This document shows, in pieces, positions 33,595 through 42,138 of a stretch of DNA of 47,347 bases. Source of the DNA: Alphaproteobacteria bacterium. GTDB taxonomy: Bacteria; Pseudomonadota; Alphaproteobacteria; Ferrovibrionales; Ferrovibrionaceae. A program made the position numbers and the translations under genes. The notes below the pieces were generated by a model. The model worked only from the letters and a program-made list of their open reading frames with translations. It ran no database searches and was not told the DNA's origin. The stretch's first letter is position 1. The number at the start of each line of letters is the position of its first letter. The stretch spans positions 1 to 47,347 of the forward strand of contig CANJGB010000028.1 of assembly GCA_947473805.1 (NCBI GenBank). Reading direction: 5' to 3'.

Positions 33595-33987
33595 ATGACC
33601 ACCGCCGAACGGAAACTCGCCGCTCCCGAAGTCACCGTCGAGACGAAGCCGTACTGGGACGCGGCGACCGAGGGCAAGCTGCTGGTCAAGAAGTGCAATG
33701 ACTGCGGCAAGAGCCACCACTATCCCCGCGCCGCCTGCCCGTTCTGCTACAGCCTGAAGACGGAATGGCAGACGGCCTCCGGCAAGGGCACGGTCTATTC
33801 GTTCAGCGTGCTGCATGGCGCGCCGGTGCCCTACGCCCTGGCCTATGTGACGCTGGCCGAAGGGCCGACCATGATGACCAATATTGTCGATTGCGATTTC
33901 AAGGCGCTGAAGGTCGGCACGCCGGTAAAGGTGGTGTTCAAGCCCACCGTCGATGGACCGGCTCTGCCGATGTTCACGCCGGCCTGA
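33595..33987 (+). CDS. Zn-ribbon/OB-fold DUF35 protein, thiolase partner
   Basis: 130 residues. The rubredoxin-like zinc ribbon CNDCGKSHHYPRAACPFC (C-x2-C ... C-x2-C) precedes an OB-fold (GKGTVYSFSVLHGAPVPYALAYVTL). DUF35 proteins form complexes with SCP2-type thiolases or enoyl-CoA hydratases and help hold acyl-CoA. Genetic pairing with the thiolase supports that role. Confidence 0.9.
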   Translation: MTTAERKLAAPEVTVETKPYWDAATEGKLLVKKCNDCGKSHHYPRAACPFCYSLKTEWQTASGKGTVYSFSVLHGAPVPYALAYVTLAEGPTMMTNIVDCDFKALKVGTPVKVVFKPTVDGPALPMFTPA

Positions 33988-34040
33988 CCTGCGCGGCGCG
34001 CCGCGCTGGCGCGTTTCGCAGGATCATGGCAAAACGAAGC

Positions 34041-34066
34041 GGGCCGGCGTGGCAACACGCCGGCCC
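34041..34066 (+). promoter_or_regulatory. 11-bp hairpin with GCAA tetraloop
   Basis: GGGCCGGCGTG - GCAA - CACGCCGGCCC. No T run follows; GTCAATGAAAGG leads straight to the hydrolase start. It could protect or process the mRNA between the DUF35 and hydrolase genes, or attenuate transcription. Confidence 0.45.
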
Positions 34067-34088
34067 GTCAATGAAAGGATATGGCGTC

Positions 34089-34988
34089 GTGTCCCAACCC
34101 GTCGCGGCAAATCCCGGCGCCACCGGCGGCCCCACGTCGCGCAGCTATTTCTCGCAGCGCCTGCGCATGCGCTATGTCGATTGGGGCAATCCCGGCGCGC
34201 CACCGCTGCTGCTGGTCCATGGCGGTCGGGACCACAGCCGCAACTGGGACTGGGTCGCCCAGCGCCTGCGCCACAAGTGGCACATCATTGCGCCCGACCT
34301 GCGCGGCCATGGCGACAGCCAGTGGGTCGACGACGGCAACTACACCATGACCGGCTATGTCTATGACCTGGCGCAGCTGATCCATGAGCAGGACCTGGCG
34401 CCCGTCACCATCCTGGCCCATTCGCTGGGCGGGATGATCTCGCTGCGCTACACCGGCACCTTCCCCGAGAAGGTGCGCAAGATCGTCGCCATCGAGGGCC
34501 TGGGCGCACCGCCGGTGAAGCGGGCCGAACGCGCCGCCCAGCCCCTGGCCGAGCGCATGCGGATCTGGATCGAGACCAAGCGTGGCCTGGCCGGGCGGCT
34601 GCCGCGGCGCTACCCCTCGATCGAGGAAGCCTGCCGGCGCATGCAGGCGGAGAATGCCCGCCTGACCCCGGAACAGGCCCGGCACCTGACCGAGCACGGC
34701 GTGAACCAGAACGAGGACGGTTCCTATAGCTGGAAGTTCGACAATTACATCCGCGCCTGGGCGCCCTACGACCTGGATGATGAGGACATCGCCGCCCTGT
34801 GGAGCCGTATCACCTGCCCGACCCTGCTGATCCACGGCAAGGAAAGCTGGGACACCAACCCGCTTGAGGACGGCCGGGCGGCACATTTCAACAATGCCGA
34901 GGTGGTGTCGTTCGACGGCGCGGGGCATTGGGTGCACCACGATCAGCTGGACCGGCTGCTGGCCGTGGTAGAACCCTTCCTGGCCTGA
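34089..34988 (+). CDS. Alpha/beta hydrolase
   Basis: 299 residues. LLLVHGGRDHSRNWDW (oxyanion loop), the nucleophile elbow AHSLGGM with Ser, the acid in the LIHGKESWDTNP region and the His in GAGHWVHHD make a full catalytic triad. Likely an esterase or C-C bond hydrolase in the island's pathway. GTG 34089 chosen because AAAGGA stands about 9 nt upstream; ATG 34071 is also in frame. Confidence 0.87.
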   Translation: MSQPVAANPGATGGPTSRSYFSQRLRMRYVDWGNPGAPPLLLVHGGRDHSRNWDWVAQRLRHKWHIIAPDLRGHGDSQWVDDGNYTMTGYVYDLAQLIHEQDLAPVTILAHSLGGMISLRYTGTFPEKVRKIVAIEGLGAPPVKRAERAAQPLAERMRIWIETKRGLAGRLPRRYPSIEEACRRMQAENARLTPEQARHLTEHGVNQNEDGSYSWKFDNYIRAWAPYDLDDEDIAALWSRITCPTLLIHGKESWDTNPLEDGRAAHFNNAEVVSFDGAGHWVHHDQLDRLLAVVEPFLA

Positions 34989-35094
34989 CCCGGGATTGTG
35001 GGCGCGGAAATACTTCCACCAGGTGGCACGAGGCTTTAGTCTGGCCCACCCCGCCGGCAACGACCGGTGGGCAGGGATAAGCAGGGGAGACGCC

Positions 35095-35145
35095 ATGACC
35101 AAGAAAACGGAGCCCATGCACGGCGTGGCGAAGCACCCGGCATGA
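35095..35145 (+). CDS. 16-residue leader peptide/uORF before the ABC ATPase
   Basis: ATG 35095 with an AGGGGAGA ribosome site reads MTKKTEPMHGVAKHPA and stops at a TGA overlapping the ATPase start as ATGA. The arrangement is that of translational coupling: ribosomes finishing here can restart on the ATPase gene. It may be a regulatory leader or the stub of a deleted gene. Confidence 0.5.
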   Translation: MTKKTEPMHGVAKHPA

Positions 35146-35936
35146 CCATCGGCAGCATCAAGATCAGCGCCGAGGGCGTCGCCCGCGATTTCGCGACCAA
35201 GGCCGGATTGATCCACGCGCTGGGCCCGCTCGACATGACTGTCGCGGAAGGCGAGTTCGTCAGCATCGTCGGCCCGTCCGGCTGCGGCAAATCCACCCTG
35301 CTGCGCATCATGGCCGGGCTGATCACCCCCAGCGCCGGCAAGCTGAAGCTCCACCTCTCGGGCACCAACCGCAGCCCGGTCGCCCTGGTGTTCCAGGACT
35401 ACGGCATCTATCCGTGGAAGACGGTCGAGACGAACGTGCGCTTTGGCCTGGAAGTCACCGGCACGCCGAAGAAGGAGGCGACCGAGCGCGCCCACCACTG
35501 GCTGCGCCGCCTGGGCCTGATTGACGTCATCAAGGCTTATCCGTCGGAACTGTCGGGCGGCATGCGCCAGCGCGTGTCGATTGCCCGCGCGCTGACGGTC
35601 GAACCCGAAATCCTGCTGATGGACGAGCCGTTCGCCGCGCTGGATGCGCAGCTGCGCGAAATCCTGCAGGGCGAATTGCTGGCGCTGTGCCAGGAGTCGA
35701 ACCGCACCGTCGTGTTCGTGACCCACAGCCTGGAAGAAGCCATCCTGCTGAGCGACCGCGTCGTCGTGATGACCGCGCGGCCAGGCCGGATGCTGGACAA
35801 CCAGGTGGTACCGTTCGCACGCCCGCGCCAGCCGGAAATCCGCGAAACGCCCGAATTCGGCAAGATGCGCTCTGGCCTGTGGGCGCACCTGCGGTCGGAA
35901 GTCGAACGCCAGATCGGCGACAGCAAGGCGGGATGA
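35142..35936 (+). CDS. ABC transporter ATP-binding protein, nitrate/sulfonate/taurine type
   Basis: 264 residues. Walker A GPSGCGKST, Q-loop VFQDYGIYPW, signature LSGGMRQRVSIARAL, Walker B ILLMDEPFAALD and switch His in VFVTHSLEEA, all intact. SsuB/TauB class; powers the permease encoded 4 nt downstream for import of the ligand delivered by the 31.3-kb binding protein. Start overlaps the leader peptide stop. Confidence 0.95.
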   Translation: MTIGSIKISAEGVARDFATKAGLIHALGPLDMTVAEGEFVSIVGPSGCGKSTLLRIMAGLITPSAGKLKLHLSGTNRSPVALVFQDYGIYPWKTVETNVRFGLEVTGTPKKEATERAHHWLRRLGLIDVIKAYPSELSGGMRQRVSIARALTVEPEILLMDEPFAALDAQLREILQGELLALCQESNRTVVFVTHSLEEAILLSDRVVVMTARPGRMLDNQVVPFARPRQPEIRETPEFGKMRSGLWAHLRSEVERQIGDSKAG

Positions 35937-35940
35937 TCAG

Positions 35941-36789
35941 ATGAGCAACGCGAACATCACGGTGCGGGAATACGCACCCGGCGTGGCCGAACGCAACATG
36001 TCGCAGTACCTGCGCCGCCGCTACATGCGCGAGACGACGCTGGGCATTGCGGTGCCGATCTTCCTGCTGGTGCTTTGGCAGGTCAGCGCCGATCTCGGCT
36101 GGCTGGACCGCCGCAACTATCCGCCGCCGTTCGAACTGGTGGCGCAGGGCTGGAAGCTGATCAATGAGGGCACGCTGGGCCACGACATCATGATCACGCT
36201 GCAGCGCGTGTTGATCGGCTTTGCCATCGGCACCACGTCGGGCGTCGTCCTGGGATTTGCCATGGCGACCTCGCGCAACGTGCGCGCCGCGTTCGAGCCG
36301 ACGCTGAACGCTTTCTACGTTGTGCCCAAGCTGGCGCTGCTGCCGGTGTTCCTGACCATCTTCGGCTTTGGCGAAGCACCGAAGATCGTGCTGGTCGCGG
36401 TGACAGTGTTCTTCTTCGTTTGGATCGACACCATGGAATCGGTGTCGTCGATTCCCGACGGCTATCGCGAGGCGGCCGAAGTGTTCGGCTGCTCGCCGTG
36501 GCAGATGTTCACCCACGTCCTGCTGCCGGCCTTCCTGCCGCGCCTGTTCATCGCGCTGCGCATCGCCATCGGCGTCGCCGTGCTGGTGATCATCGCGGCC
36601 GAGTTCGTGGTCTCGCGCGACGGCCTTGGCTACCTGATCTTCAACTCCCGACAATTGTTCATCAACGGGTGGATGTATGTCGGCATCGTCTGCGTGGCGG
36701 TCATGGGCGTGACGCTGGCCGCCATTGTCGGACGGATCGGCCTGCTGCTGACGCCGTGGGAGGCGCGCGCACGCCGCTCGCAGCTCTAG
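35941..36789 (+). CDS. ABC transporter permease, SsuC/TauC type
   Basis: 282 residues, about six membrane helices. The cytoplasmic EAA loop is visible as DGYREAAEVFGCSPWQMFTHVLLPAFLPRLFIALRIAIGVA. Pairs with the ATPase directly upstream. Its stop lies 2 bp from the convergent GST gene. Confidence 0.94.
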   Translation: MSNANITVREYAPGVAERNMSQYLRRRYMRETTLGIAVPIFLLVLWQVSADLGWLDRRNYPPPFELVAQGWKLINEGTLGHDIMITLQRVLIGFAIGTTSGVVLGFAMATSRNVRAAFEPTLNAFYVVPKLALLPVFLTIFGFGEAPKIVLVAVTVFFFVWIDTMESVSSIPDGYREAAEVFGCSPWQMFTHVLLPAFLPRLFIALRIAIGVAVLVIIAAEFVVSRDGLGYLIFNSRQLFINGWMYVGIVCVAVMGVTLAAIVGRIGLLLTPWEARARRSQL

Positions 36790-36791
36790 GG

Positions 36792-37505
36792 TCACACGCG
36801 GGCGTATTTCCCGCGGCCAAAAAAGCGGTCGAGTCCATCGGGCTCGGCCGCTTTGTGTTCCGCCATGCTGTGCTTGAACAGCGCCTTGCCGGCCTCGTGG
36901 ATACGCTGGTAGCCCGGCCGCGCCTCGATACGCTCGATCCACCCGGCAACGTGCGGATAGGCGGCCATGTCGATACCCAGAGTCTTCGGATATTTCGCCG
37001 CCCAGGGATAGGCCGCGATGTCGGCAATGGAGAAATCCTCGCCGGCGAGGTACGCGGCTTCGCCCAGGCGATGATCCAGCACGCCGTATAGCCGCCGCGC
37101 CTCGGTCACATAGCGCGCGCGGCCATAATCGTTGCCGGGCGGCGCGACGTAGCTGAAATGCAGCGCCTGGCCGAACATCGGGCCGATGCCCGCCATCTGG
37201 AACATCAGCCATTGCAGCGCGACATATCGTGCCGCGGGCTCGTGCGGCAGCAGCCGGCCGGTCTTTTCCGCCAGATAGAGCAAGATGGCGCCTGACTCGA
37301 ATAGCGTGAAAGGCTGCCCGCCCGGACCCTCGTGATCGACGATCACCGGCACCTTGGCATTGGGGTTGAGGGCGAGGAAGGCGGGAGAATACTGCTCGCC
37401 GGCCATCACGCGCACATGATGGAGCGTGTAGGGCAGCTCCACCTCGGACAGCATGAACAGGACCTTGAGAACGTTCGGGCTGCCGCTGGCATAGAGGTCG
37501 ATCAT
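36792..37505 (-). CDS. Glutathione S-transferase family protein (first)
   Basis: 237 residues. Thioredoxin-like N-terminal domain MIDLYASGSPNVLKVLFMLSEVELPYTLHHV with the Ser of SGSPN at the activating position, the NPNAKVPVIVDHEGP loop and ESGAILLYLAEKTGRL for glutathione binding, then the helical C-terminal domain (LAGEDFSIADIAAYPW). Nu-class-like. Could open, isomerise or detoxify a pathway intermediate. On the opposite strand to the rest of the operon. Confidence 0.9.
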   Translation of the reverse strand: MIDLYASGSPNVLKVLFMLSEVELPYTLHHVRVMAGEQYSPAFLALNPNAKVPVIVDHEGPGGQPFTLFESGAILLYLAEKTGRLLPHEPAARYVALQWLMFQMAGIGPMFGQALHFSYVAPPGNDYGRARYVTEARRLYGVLDHRLGEAAYLAGEDFSIADIAAYPWAAKYPKTLGIDMAAYPHVAGWIERIEARPGYQRIHEAGKALFKHSMAEHKAAEPDGLDRFFGRGKYARV

Positions 37506-37646
37506 CGGGCGATCCTTGGGGGGACAAAGGCAAATCCGGTGTGCGAAAATCCGCGTATAGAAGCGGCAGCCGGACACATGGCGGCGGTCCGCATTTAAAA
37601 TATGATACTAATAAATGGGCGAGGAAATGGTGCCGGGGATCAACGC

Positions 37647-38618
37647 ATGTTGCTGACTTTCCGTCTGGACGAACAGCAGGACGCCATCGGCGATTCGGTA
37701 AAGCGGTTCTGCCAGCGCAGCTTGGGCGCGACGCCGCAGGAGCGCCAGAAGATCGAGTTCAGTCCCAACCTGTGGCGCGCCCTGGCGGAGCTGGGCGTAT
37801 TCGCGCTCGGCGCACCGGGCGAGGACGCAACCGGCGGGTTTCTGGACCTGGTGGTCGCTGCCGAGCATCTGGGCCGCGCCGGATTTCCCGGCCCCCTGCC
37901 CGCGACAATTCTCGCCACTGGCGCCCTGCCGGCGGCCGAGGTGGAGGCGGTACTGGCCGGCACGTCGCTGGTCTCGTTCGGCCGGCCGCCGCTGATGCCG
38001 TGGGGCATGGCGGGCGATATTTCGCTGGGCCTGATCGACGGGCGCGTGAAGCGGCTGGACATCACCAGCCGCACCCCGGCGGAAACGCTGGGCGGCGAGG
38101 GCTGGGCGCAGGTCGAAGCCAAAGCCGGCGCCGACCTTGGCGCCTTCGCCGATCTGCGCCACCGCTATGACCTGCCGCTGGGCGCGCTGATGGTCGGCGC
38201 CGGATTGGCCATGGTGGAGAGCGCGGCGGAACACGCCGCCAACCGCCGGCAGTTCGGCCAGATCATCGGCACGTTCCAGGGCGTGGCGTTCCCGCTGGCG
38301 GAGGCGGTCGTGGCGCTTGAGTCGGCGCAACTGCTGCTGCGCGCCGCCGCGTTGCGCCTGGATGAAGGTGCGGCGGACGGGCCGAAACTGGCCCTGGCGG
38401 CGCGGCTGTCGGCCGGGCGTGCCGCACGCAAGGCCAGTTTCACCGCGCACCAGAGTTATGGCGCGCTGGGCGCGACGCGCGAGGGGCCAGTATTCTGGCT
38501 GTCGCGCCGCGTGGCGCAGTGGAGCGTGCAGACGCCGTCGGACCGCGAGAGCATGGACGACCTGCCGCTGGAACTGCCGTCAATCCTGGATACGCAGCAG
38601 GTGGAGACGGCATCGTGA
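37647..38618 (+). CDS. Acyl-CoA dehydrogenase, short form (first subunit of a pair)
   Basis: 323 residues, shorter than the usual 380-400. Recognisable N-terminal helices (LTFRLDEQQDAIGDSVKRFCQR) and C-terminal helical domain (ANRRQFGQIIGTFQGVAFPLAEAV, SYGALGATREGPVFWLSRR), but the middle FAD beta-domain is reduced. It overlaps the next full-length dehydrogenase at GTGA. Such long/short pairs resemble the heteromeric FadE enzymes of steroid side-chain breakdown, in which one subunit lacks catalytic residues. Start at the ATG before LLTFRLDEQ. Confidence 0.87.
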   Translation: MLLTFRLDEQQDAIGDSVKRFCQRSLGATPQERQKIEFSPNLWRALAELGVFALGAPGEDATGGFLDLVVAAEHLGRAGFPGPLPATILATGALPAAEVEAVLAGTSLVSFGRPPLMPWGMAGDISLGLIDGRVKRLDITSRTPAETLGGEGWAQVEAKAGADLGAFADLRHRYDLPLGALMVGAGLAMVESAAEHAANRRQFGQIIGTFQGVAFPLAEAVVALESAQLLLRAAALRLDEGAADGPKLALAARLSAGRAARKASFTAHQSYGALGATREGPVFWLSRRVAQWSVQTPSDRESMDDLPLELPSILDTQQVETAS

Positions 38619-39733
38619 AGATCGCACTGACCGCCGAGCAGCTGGCGTTCCGCGACGAGGTGCGGGCCTTCCTGCAGCCGTGGAAACACCTGAACAAGTA
38701 CCTGGTGTCGGAGAATTCACCCGACCTGATGGAATTCTTCCGCGCCATGGCAAAGCGCAACTGGCTAAGCCTTGTCTGGCCGGTGGCCGATGGCGGGCTG
38801 GGCCGTTCGGCCATGGACGAATTCATCCTGTGGAACGAGATCGCGTACAACCGCATCGCGCGCGCGCCGCACAGCGTCGGCATCGTGGCCAAGACCATCG
38901 TGCGCTACGGCACGCCGGAGCAGAAGGCGCAGTGGCTGCCGCGCATCCGCGCCATGGACCTGACCATGGCGCTGACCTATTCCGAGCCGGAGGCCGGATC
39001 GGACCTGGCGGGCGTGCGCTGCCGCGCCGAACGGCAGGGCGACCACTACGTCATCACCGGCAACAAGTGCTGGAACAGCCGCGCGCACCAGTCGGACTAT
39101 CTGTGGCTGCTGTGCCGCACGGGCGAGCAGTCGGCGCGCGGCAAGGCGCTGTCGCTGATCATCGTGCCGCGCGAATCGCCCGGCCTGCGCATTCGCCCCA
39201 TCGAGGTGATGGACGGCAACTTCTTCACCGAGATCACCTGCGACGCGGTGAAGGTGCCGGTCGAGAACCGCATCGGCCCCGAGAACGGCGCGTGGAGCAT
39301 GATGGGCGCGGCGCTCGCCGACGAGCGGCACGTGCAGTTCCTGTACGGCCGCCTGCGCCGCGATTACGAGGACGTACTGAATTTCGTCCGCGCCAACGGG
39401 GCCGACCGCGACCCTGTCGTGCGGCACCGCCTGCGCGAACTGGCCATCGACGTGGCCGAGGCAGAGCTGCAGTCGCTGCGCGTCGCCGTGGCGGTGAACG
39501 ACGGCATCGACGCGCCAGCAGAAAGCGCCGCCAACAAGCTGGTCCACACGCTGGTCTGCCAGGCCATTGCGCGGGCGGCGATGGAGTTTGGCTGCGAGAG
39601 CGCGGTGCTGGTTGATATCGGCATCGAGATCCTGTGGCGCCAGTCGATGATCGAGACCATCGGCGGCGGCACCACGCAGATCATGAACAGCGTGGTGGCC
39701 CGCCAGCGCCTGGGCCTGAACGGAACGAAGTAG
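38615..39733 (+). CDS. Acyl-CoA dehydrogenase, full-length partner
   Basis: 372 residues. Has ALTYSEPEAGSDLAGVRCRAERQGDHYVITGNKCWNSRAHQSDYLWLL (FAD-binding beta domain), the EVMDGNFFTEITCDAVKVPVENRIG block and a C-terminal helical domain ending IETIGGGTTQIMNSVVARQRLGL. Introduces a C2-C3 double bond in an acyl-CoA with FAD. The start GTG overlaps the preceding stop, indicating coupled translation and likely one heteromeric enzyme. Confidence 0.93.
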   Translation: MKIALTAEQLAFRDEVRAFLQPWKHLNKYLVSENSPDLMEFFRAMAKRNWLSLVWPVADGGLGRSAMDEFILWNEIAYNRIARAPHSVGIVAKTIVRYGTPEQKAQWLPRIRAMDLTMALTYSEPEAGSDLAGVRCRAERQGDHYVITGNKCWNSRAHQSDYLWLLCRTGEQSARGKALSLIIVPRESPGLRIRPIEVMDGNFFTEITCDAVKVPVENRIGPENGAWSMMGAALADERHVQFLYGRLRRDYEDVLNFVRANGADRDPVVRHRLRELAIDVAEAELQSLRVAVAVNDGIDAPAESAANKLVHTLVCQAIARAAMEFGCESAVLVDIGIEILWRQSMIETIGGGTTQIMNSVVARQRLGLNGTK

Positions 39734-39743
39734 CGTTCAGGCC

Positions 39744-41384
39744 TTACGCCACCGGCTCGAACCGTTCGCGCTTCAGCACGAGGCCGGCGGCCTCGCGGTC
39801 CCAGGTTTCCGGCGTCAGGCCCTCGGCGCGCAGGCCTGCCTTCTGCACCTTGGCCGACGGCGTTTTCGGCAGTTCGGGCAGGATGCGGATGTAGCGCGGC
39901 ACCATGTAGTGCGCCATGCGCGGAATCAGGAACTGCGTCAGCTCCATCGGATCGACCGTCTTGCCCGGCATGGGCGAGAGGACCAGCAGCACCTCGTCAT
40001 CGCCGAACGCGCCCGGCACCGGAATGGCGGCGACATCCTGCACGCCCGGATAGGCGAGCGCCGCGAGTTCGATTTCGTACGACGAAATGTTCTCGCCGCG
40101 GCGGCGGATACTGTCCTTGAAACGGTCGACGAAGAAGTAATTGCCGTCGGCGTCGCGGCGCAGCGCATCACCGGTGTGGAACCAGCCATTGCGCCAGGCG
40201 CGCGCGGTGGCGACCGGATCGTTGTGATAGCCGGCATTGATCGTCCACGGATGTTCGGTGCGCAGGATCAGCTCGCCCACCGCGCCAACCGGTACCTCGA
40301 CATCGTTCTCGTCGACGAGGCGAACCTCGAGGCCGGAGCGCGGGCGGCCGCAGGAATCGCGCACCGTCGAGTTCACGTCGGTCGCGACGATAACCGATGT
40401 CTCGCTCATGCTGTAGCTGCCGAAATAGTCGAACCTGAAGCGCTTGGCGAAGGCCATGACGGATTCAGATGGCGCGCGGACATTGACCATGCGCAGGGGA
40501 TTGTCGCCGTCGTCCGGGCGTTCGGGCATTTTGGCGAGGAACTCCTGGATGGCGAGGCCCATGCCGGGAACCGTCGTGGCGCCGGTGCGGCGCACCTGGT
40601 TCCAGAACTCGCTGCCCTTGAAGCTTTCGTAGACGACGACGGACGCCGCCATCACCAGGGCGGAGAAGACGCCGCTGATCGGCGAGATGTGGCACAGCGG
40701 GGTGAACAGGAACATGCGGTCATCGGGCGTCATGAAGCCGAAATGCGCGACGCTGAGCGTCCACAGCTGGGCATAGGGCACCCGCACGCCCTTCGACGGA
40801 CCGGTCGTGCCGGAGGTGTAGATGATCGCCGCGATGTCCCAGGGCTGGGGCGCGTCGCCAAGGACAAGCGCCTCGCCATCGCCATCGAGCGACGAGGCCG
40901 GCAGGACCTGGACGCCGGGCAGTTGCGGCGCCGCACCGCCGAGCACGATGACCTTTTCGAGCTGCTTCAGGTCGATCTCGGCGAGACGGGGGATGAGGTC
41001 AGCATGGGCGACCATCACCTTGGCGCCGGAATTGGCAATGGCGTGGGCCAGCAGGCCGCCGCGATAGGACACGTTCAGCGGCGCGTATGTCGCCCCGAGA
41101 TAATTGGTCGCCATCCAGGTGCGCAGATGCGCCGCGCTGTTGGGCAGCCAGGTCAGCACCACGTCGCCCGGCGCGACGCCGAGCTTCTGCAAACCGGCCG
41201 CGGTGGTGCGGGTAACCGTGCGCGTTTCCGCGTAGGTCCACTGCGAATCATCCTGGTGGATGGCGAACACCTGGCTGGCGCGCTGCACCGCCAGGCGATC
41301 GAGGATCTGGCGGACGCAACATTCGTCGGCACGCGGCAGACGGGCCTCGAACCACGTGGGATGCGCTTTTTCGACCGGCTTCAT
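39744..41384 (-). CDS. Acyl-CoA synthetase (AMP-forming), CaiC-like
   Basis: 546 residues. P-loop IIYTSGTTGPSKGVRVP (about 188-203), GSYSMSETSV, the GWFHTGDALRRDADGNYFFVDRFKDSIRRRGENISSYEIE hinge region, and the C-terminal catalytic Lys in TPSAKVQKAGL. Activates a carboxylic acid to its CoA thioester through an acyl-AMP, the expected entry step for the island. Convergent with the dehydrogenases and divergent from the second GST, 120 bp apart. Confidence 0.93.
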   Translation of the reverse strand: MKPVEKAHPTWFEARLPRADECCVRQILDRLAVQRASQVFAIHQDDSQWTYAETRTVTRTTAAGLQKLGVAPGDVVLTWLPNSAAHLRTWMATNYLGATYAPLNVSYRGGLLAHAIANSGAKVMVAHADLIPRLAEIDLKQLEKVIVLGGAAPQLPGVQVLPASSLDGDGEALVLGDAPQPWDIAAIIYTSGTTGPSKGVRVPYAQLWTLSVAHFGFMTPDDRMFLFTPLCHISPISGVFSALVMAASVVVYESFKGSEFWNQVRRTGATTVPGMGLAIQEFLAKMPERPDDGDNPLRMVNVRAPSESVMAFAKRFRFDYFGSYSMSETSVIVATDVNSTVRDSCGRPRSGLEVRLVDENDVEVPVGAVGELILRTEHPWTINAGYHNDPVATARAWRNGWFHTGDALRRDADGNYFFVDRFKDSIRRRGENISSYEIELAALAYPGVQDVAAIPVPGAFGDDEVLLVLSPMPGKTVDPMELTQFLIPRMAHYMVPRYIRILPELPKTPSAKVQKAGLRAEGLTPETWDREAAGLVLKRERFEPVA

Positions 41385-41504
41385 GTCAACTTCCCTGGGC
41401 GTTTCCGGGGCGCAGCCTACTTATTCGGAGGCTTTTTGGCCACATCGCTTGACATGGATGGGCGCAGGCGGCTTCCATTCCCAGACCTTCGGGAGGGCCG
41501 GGCG

Positions 41505-42137
41505 ATGGCGCAGGATTCGTACACGTTATATGGCAGTTTTCTGTCGGCCCCGACCTACAAGGTCGCGCTGATGCTGGGCCTGTGCGACATCAAGTTCGCG
41601 TACCGCCATATCGACCTGGCCAAGGGCCAGCACCGCAGCCCGGAATATCTCGCCATCAACCGCTACGGCCAGGTGCCGGCACTGGCGCATGACGGGCGCA
41701 ACCTGTGCCAGTCGGACGCAATCCTCTCATACCTCGCCGAAACCACCGGCAAGTTCGGCGGGGCGCCGGCGGAACGCTGGACCATCCAGGAATGGCTGCA
41801 CTGGGAAGTGGACCGGCTTTATCCCGGCATGAGCCGGACGCGCTTCTACACCAAGTTCCTGAAGCCGGAGCCACCGGTCCTGGACACCTACCGCAAGATG
41901 GCGGAGACGGCGCTGGACGACCTCAACCGCTTCCTGGGTGGCAAGCAATGGCTGGTGGGCAGCGGCCCGACCATCGCCGACATCGCCTGCTATGCCATGG
42001 TGCAGCAGGCCCATGATGGCCAGCTGGACCTGAGCGCACGGCGCGATATCACCGCGTGGTGCAAAAGGATCGAGGCCCTGCCGGGCTATATGCCGTGGGC
42101 GCAGGCCATGCCGAAAATGGACCGCGACGCGGCCTGA
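41505..42137 (+). CDS. Glutathione S-transferase family protein (second)
   Basis: 210 residues: YTLYGSFLSAPTYKVALMLGLCDIKFAYRHIDLAKGQHRSPEYLAINRYGQVPALAHDGRNLCQSDAILSYLAE is a complete GST N-domain, followed by the helical domain with GSGPTIADIACYAM. Distinct from the GST at 36.8 kb. GGGAGG lies upstream of the ATG 41505; a long upstream frame is a shadow of the ligase gene. Its stop is 1 bp from the convergent hemY stop. Confidence 0.92.
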   Translation: MAQDSYTLYGSFLSAPTYKVALMLGLCDIKFAYRHIDLAKGQHRSPEYLAINRYGQVPALAHDGRNLCQSDAILSYLAETTGKFGGAPAERWTIQEWLHWEVDRLYPGMSRTRFYTKFLKPEPPVLDTYRKMAETALDDLNRFLGGKQWLVGSGPTIADIACYAMVQQAHDGQLDLSARRDITAWCKRIEALPGYMPWAQAMPKMDRDAA

Positions 42138-42138
42138 T

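Noticed and set aside
34068-35888. 606-codon minus-strand frame across hydrolase and ABC ATPase genes
   Set aside because: The plus strand encodes complete motif-bearing proteins there; the antisense frame shows no domain and spans an intergenic gap.
35530-37533. 667-codon minus-strand frame
   Set aside because: Runs antisense to the ABC ATPase and permease and out of frame through the GST gene; no recognisable protein.
39909-41504. Long plus-strand frame upstream of the second GST
   Set aside because: The part before 41505 is the reverse of the acyl-CoA ligase gene; the GST family N-terminus begins at 41505.
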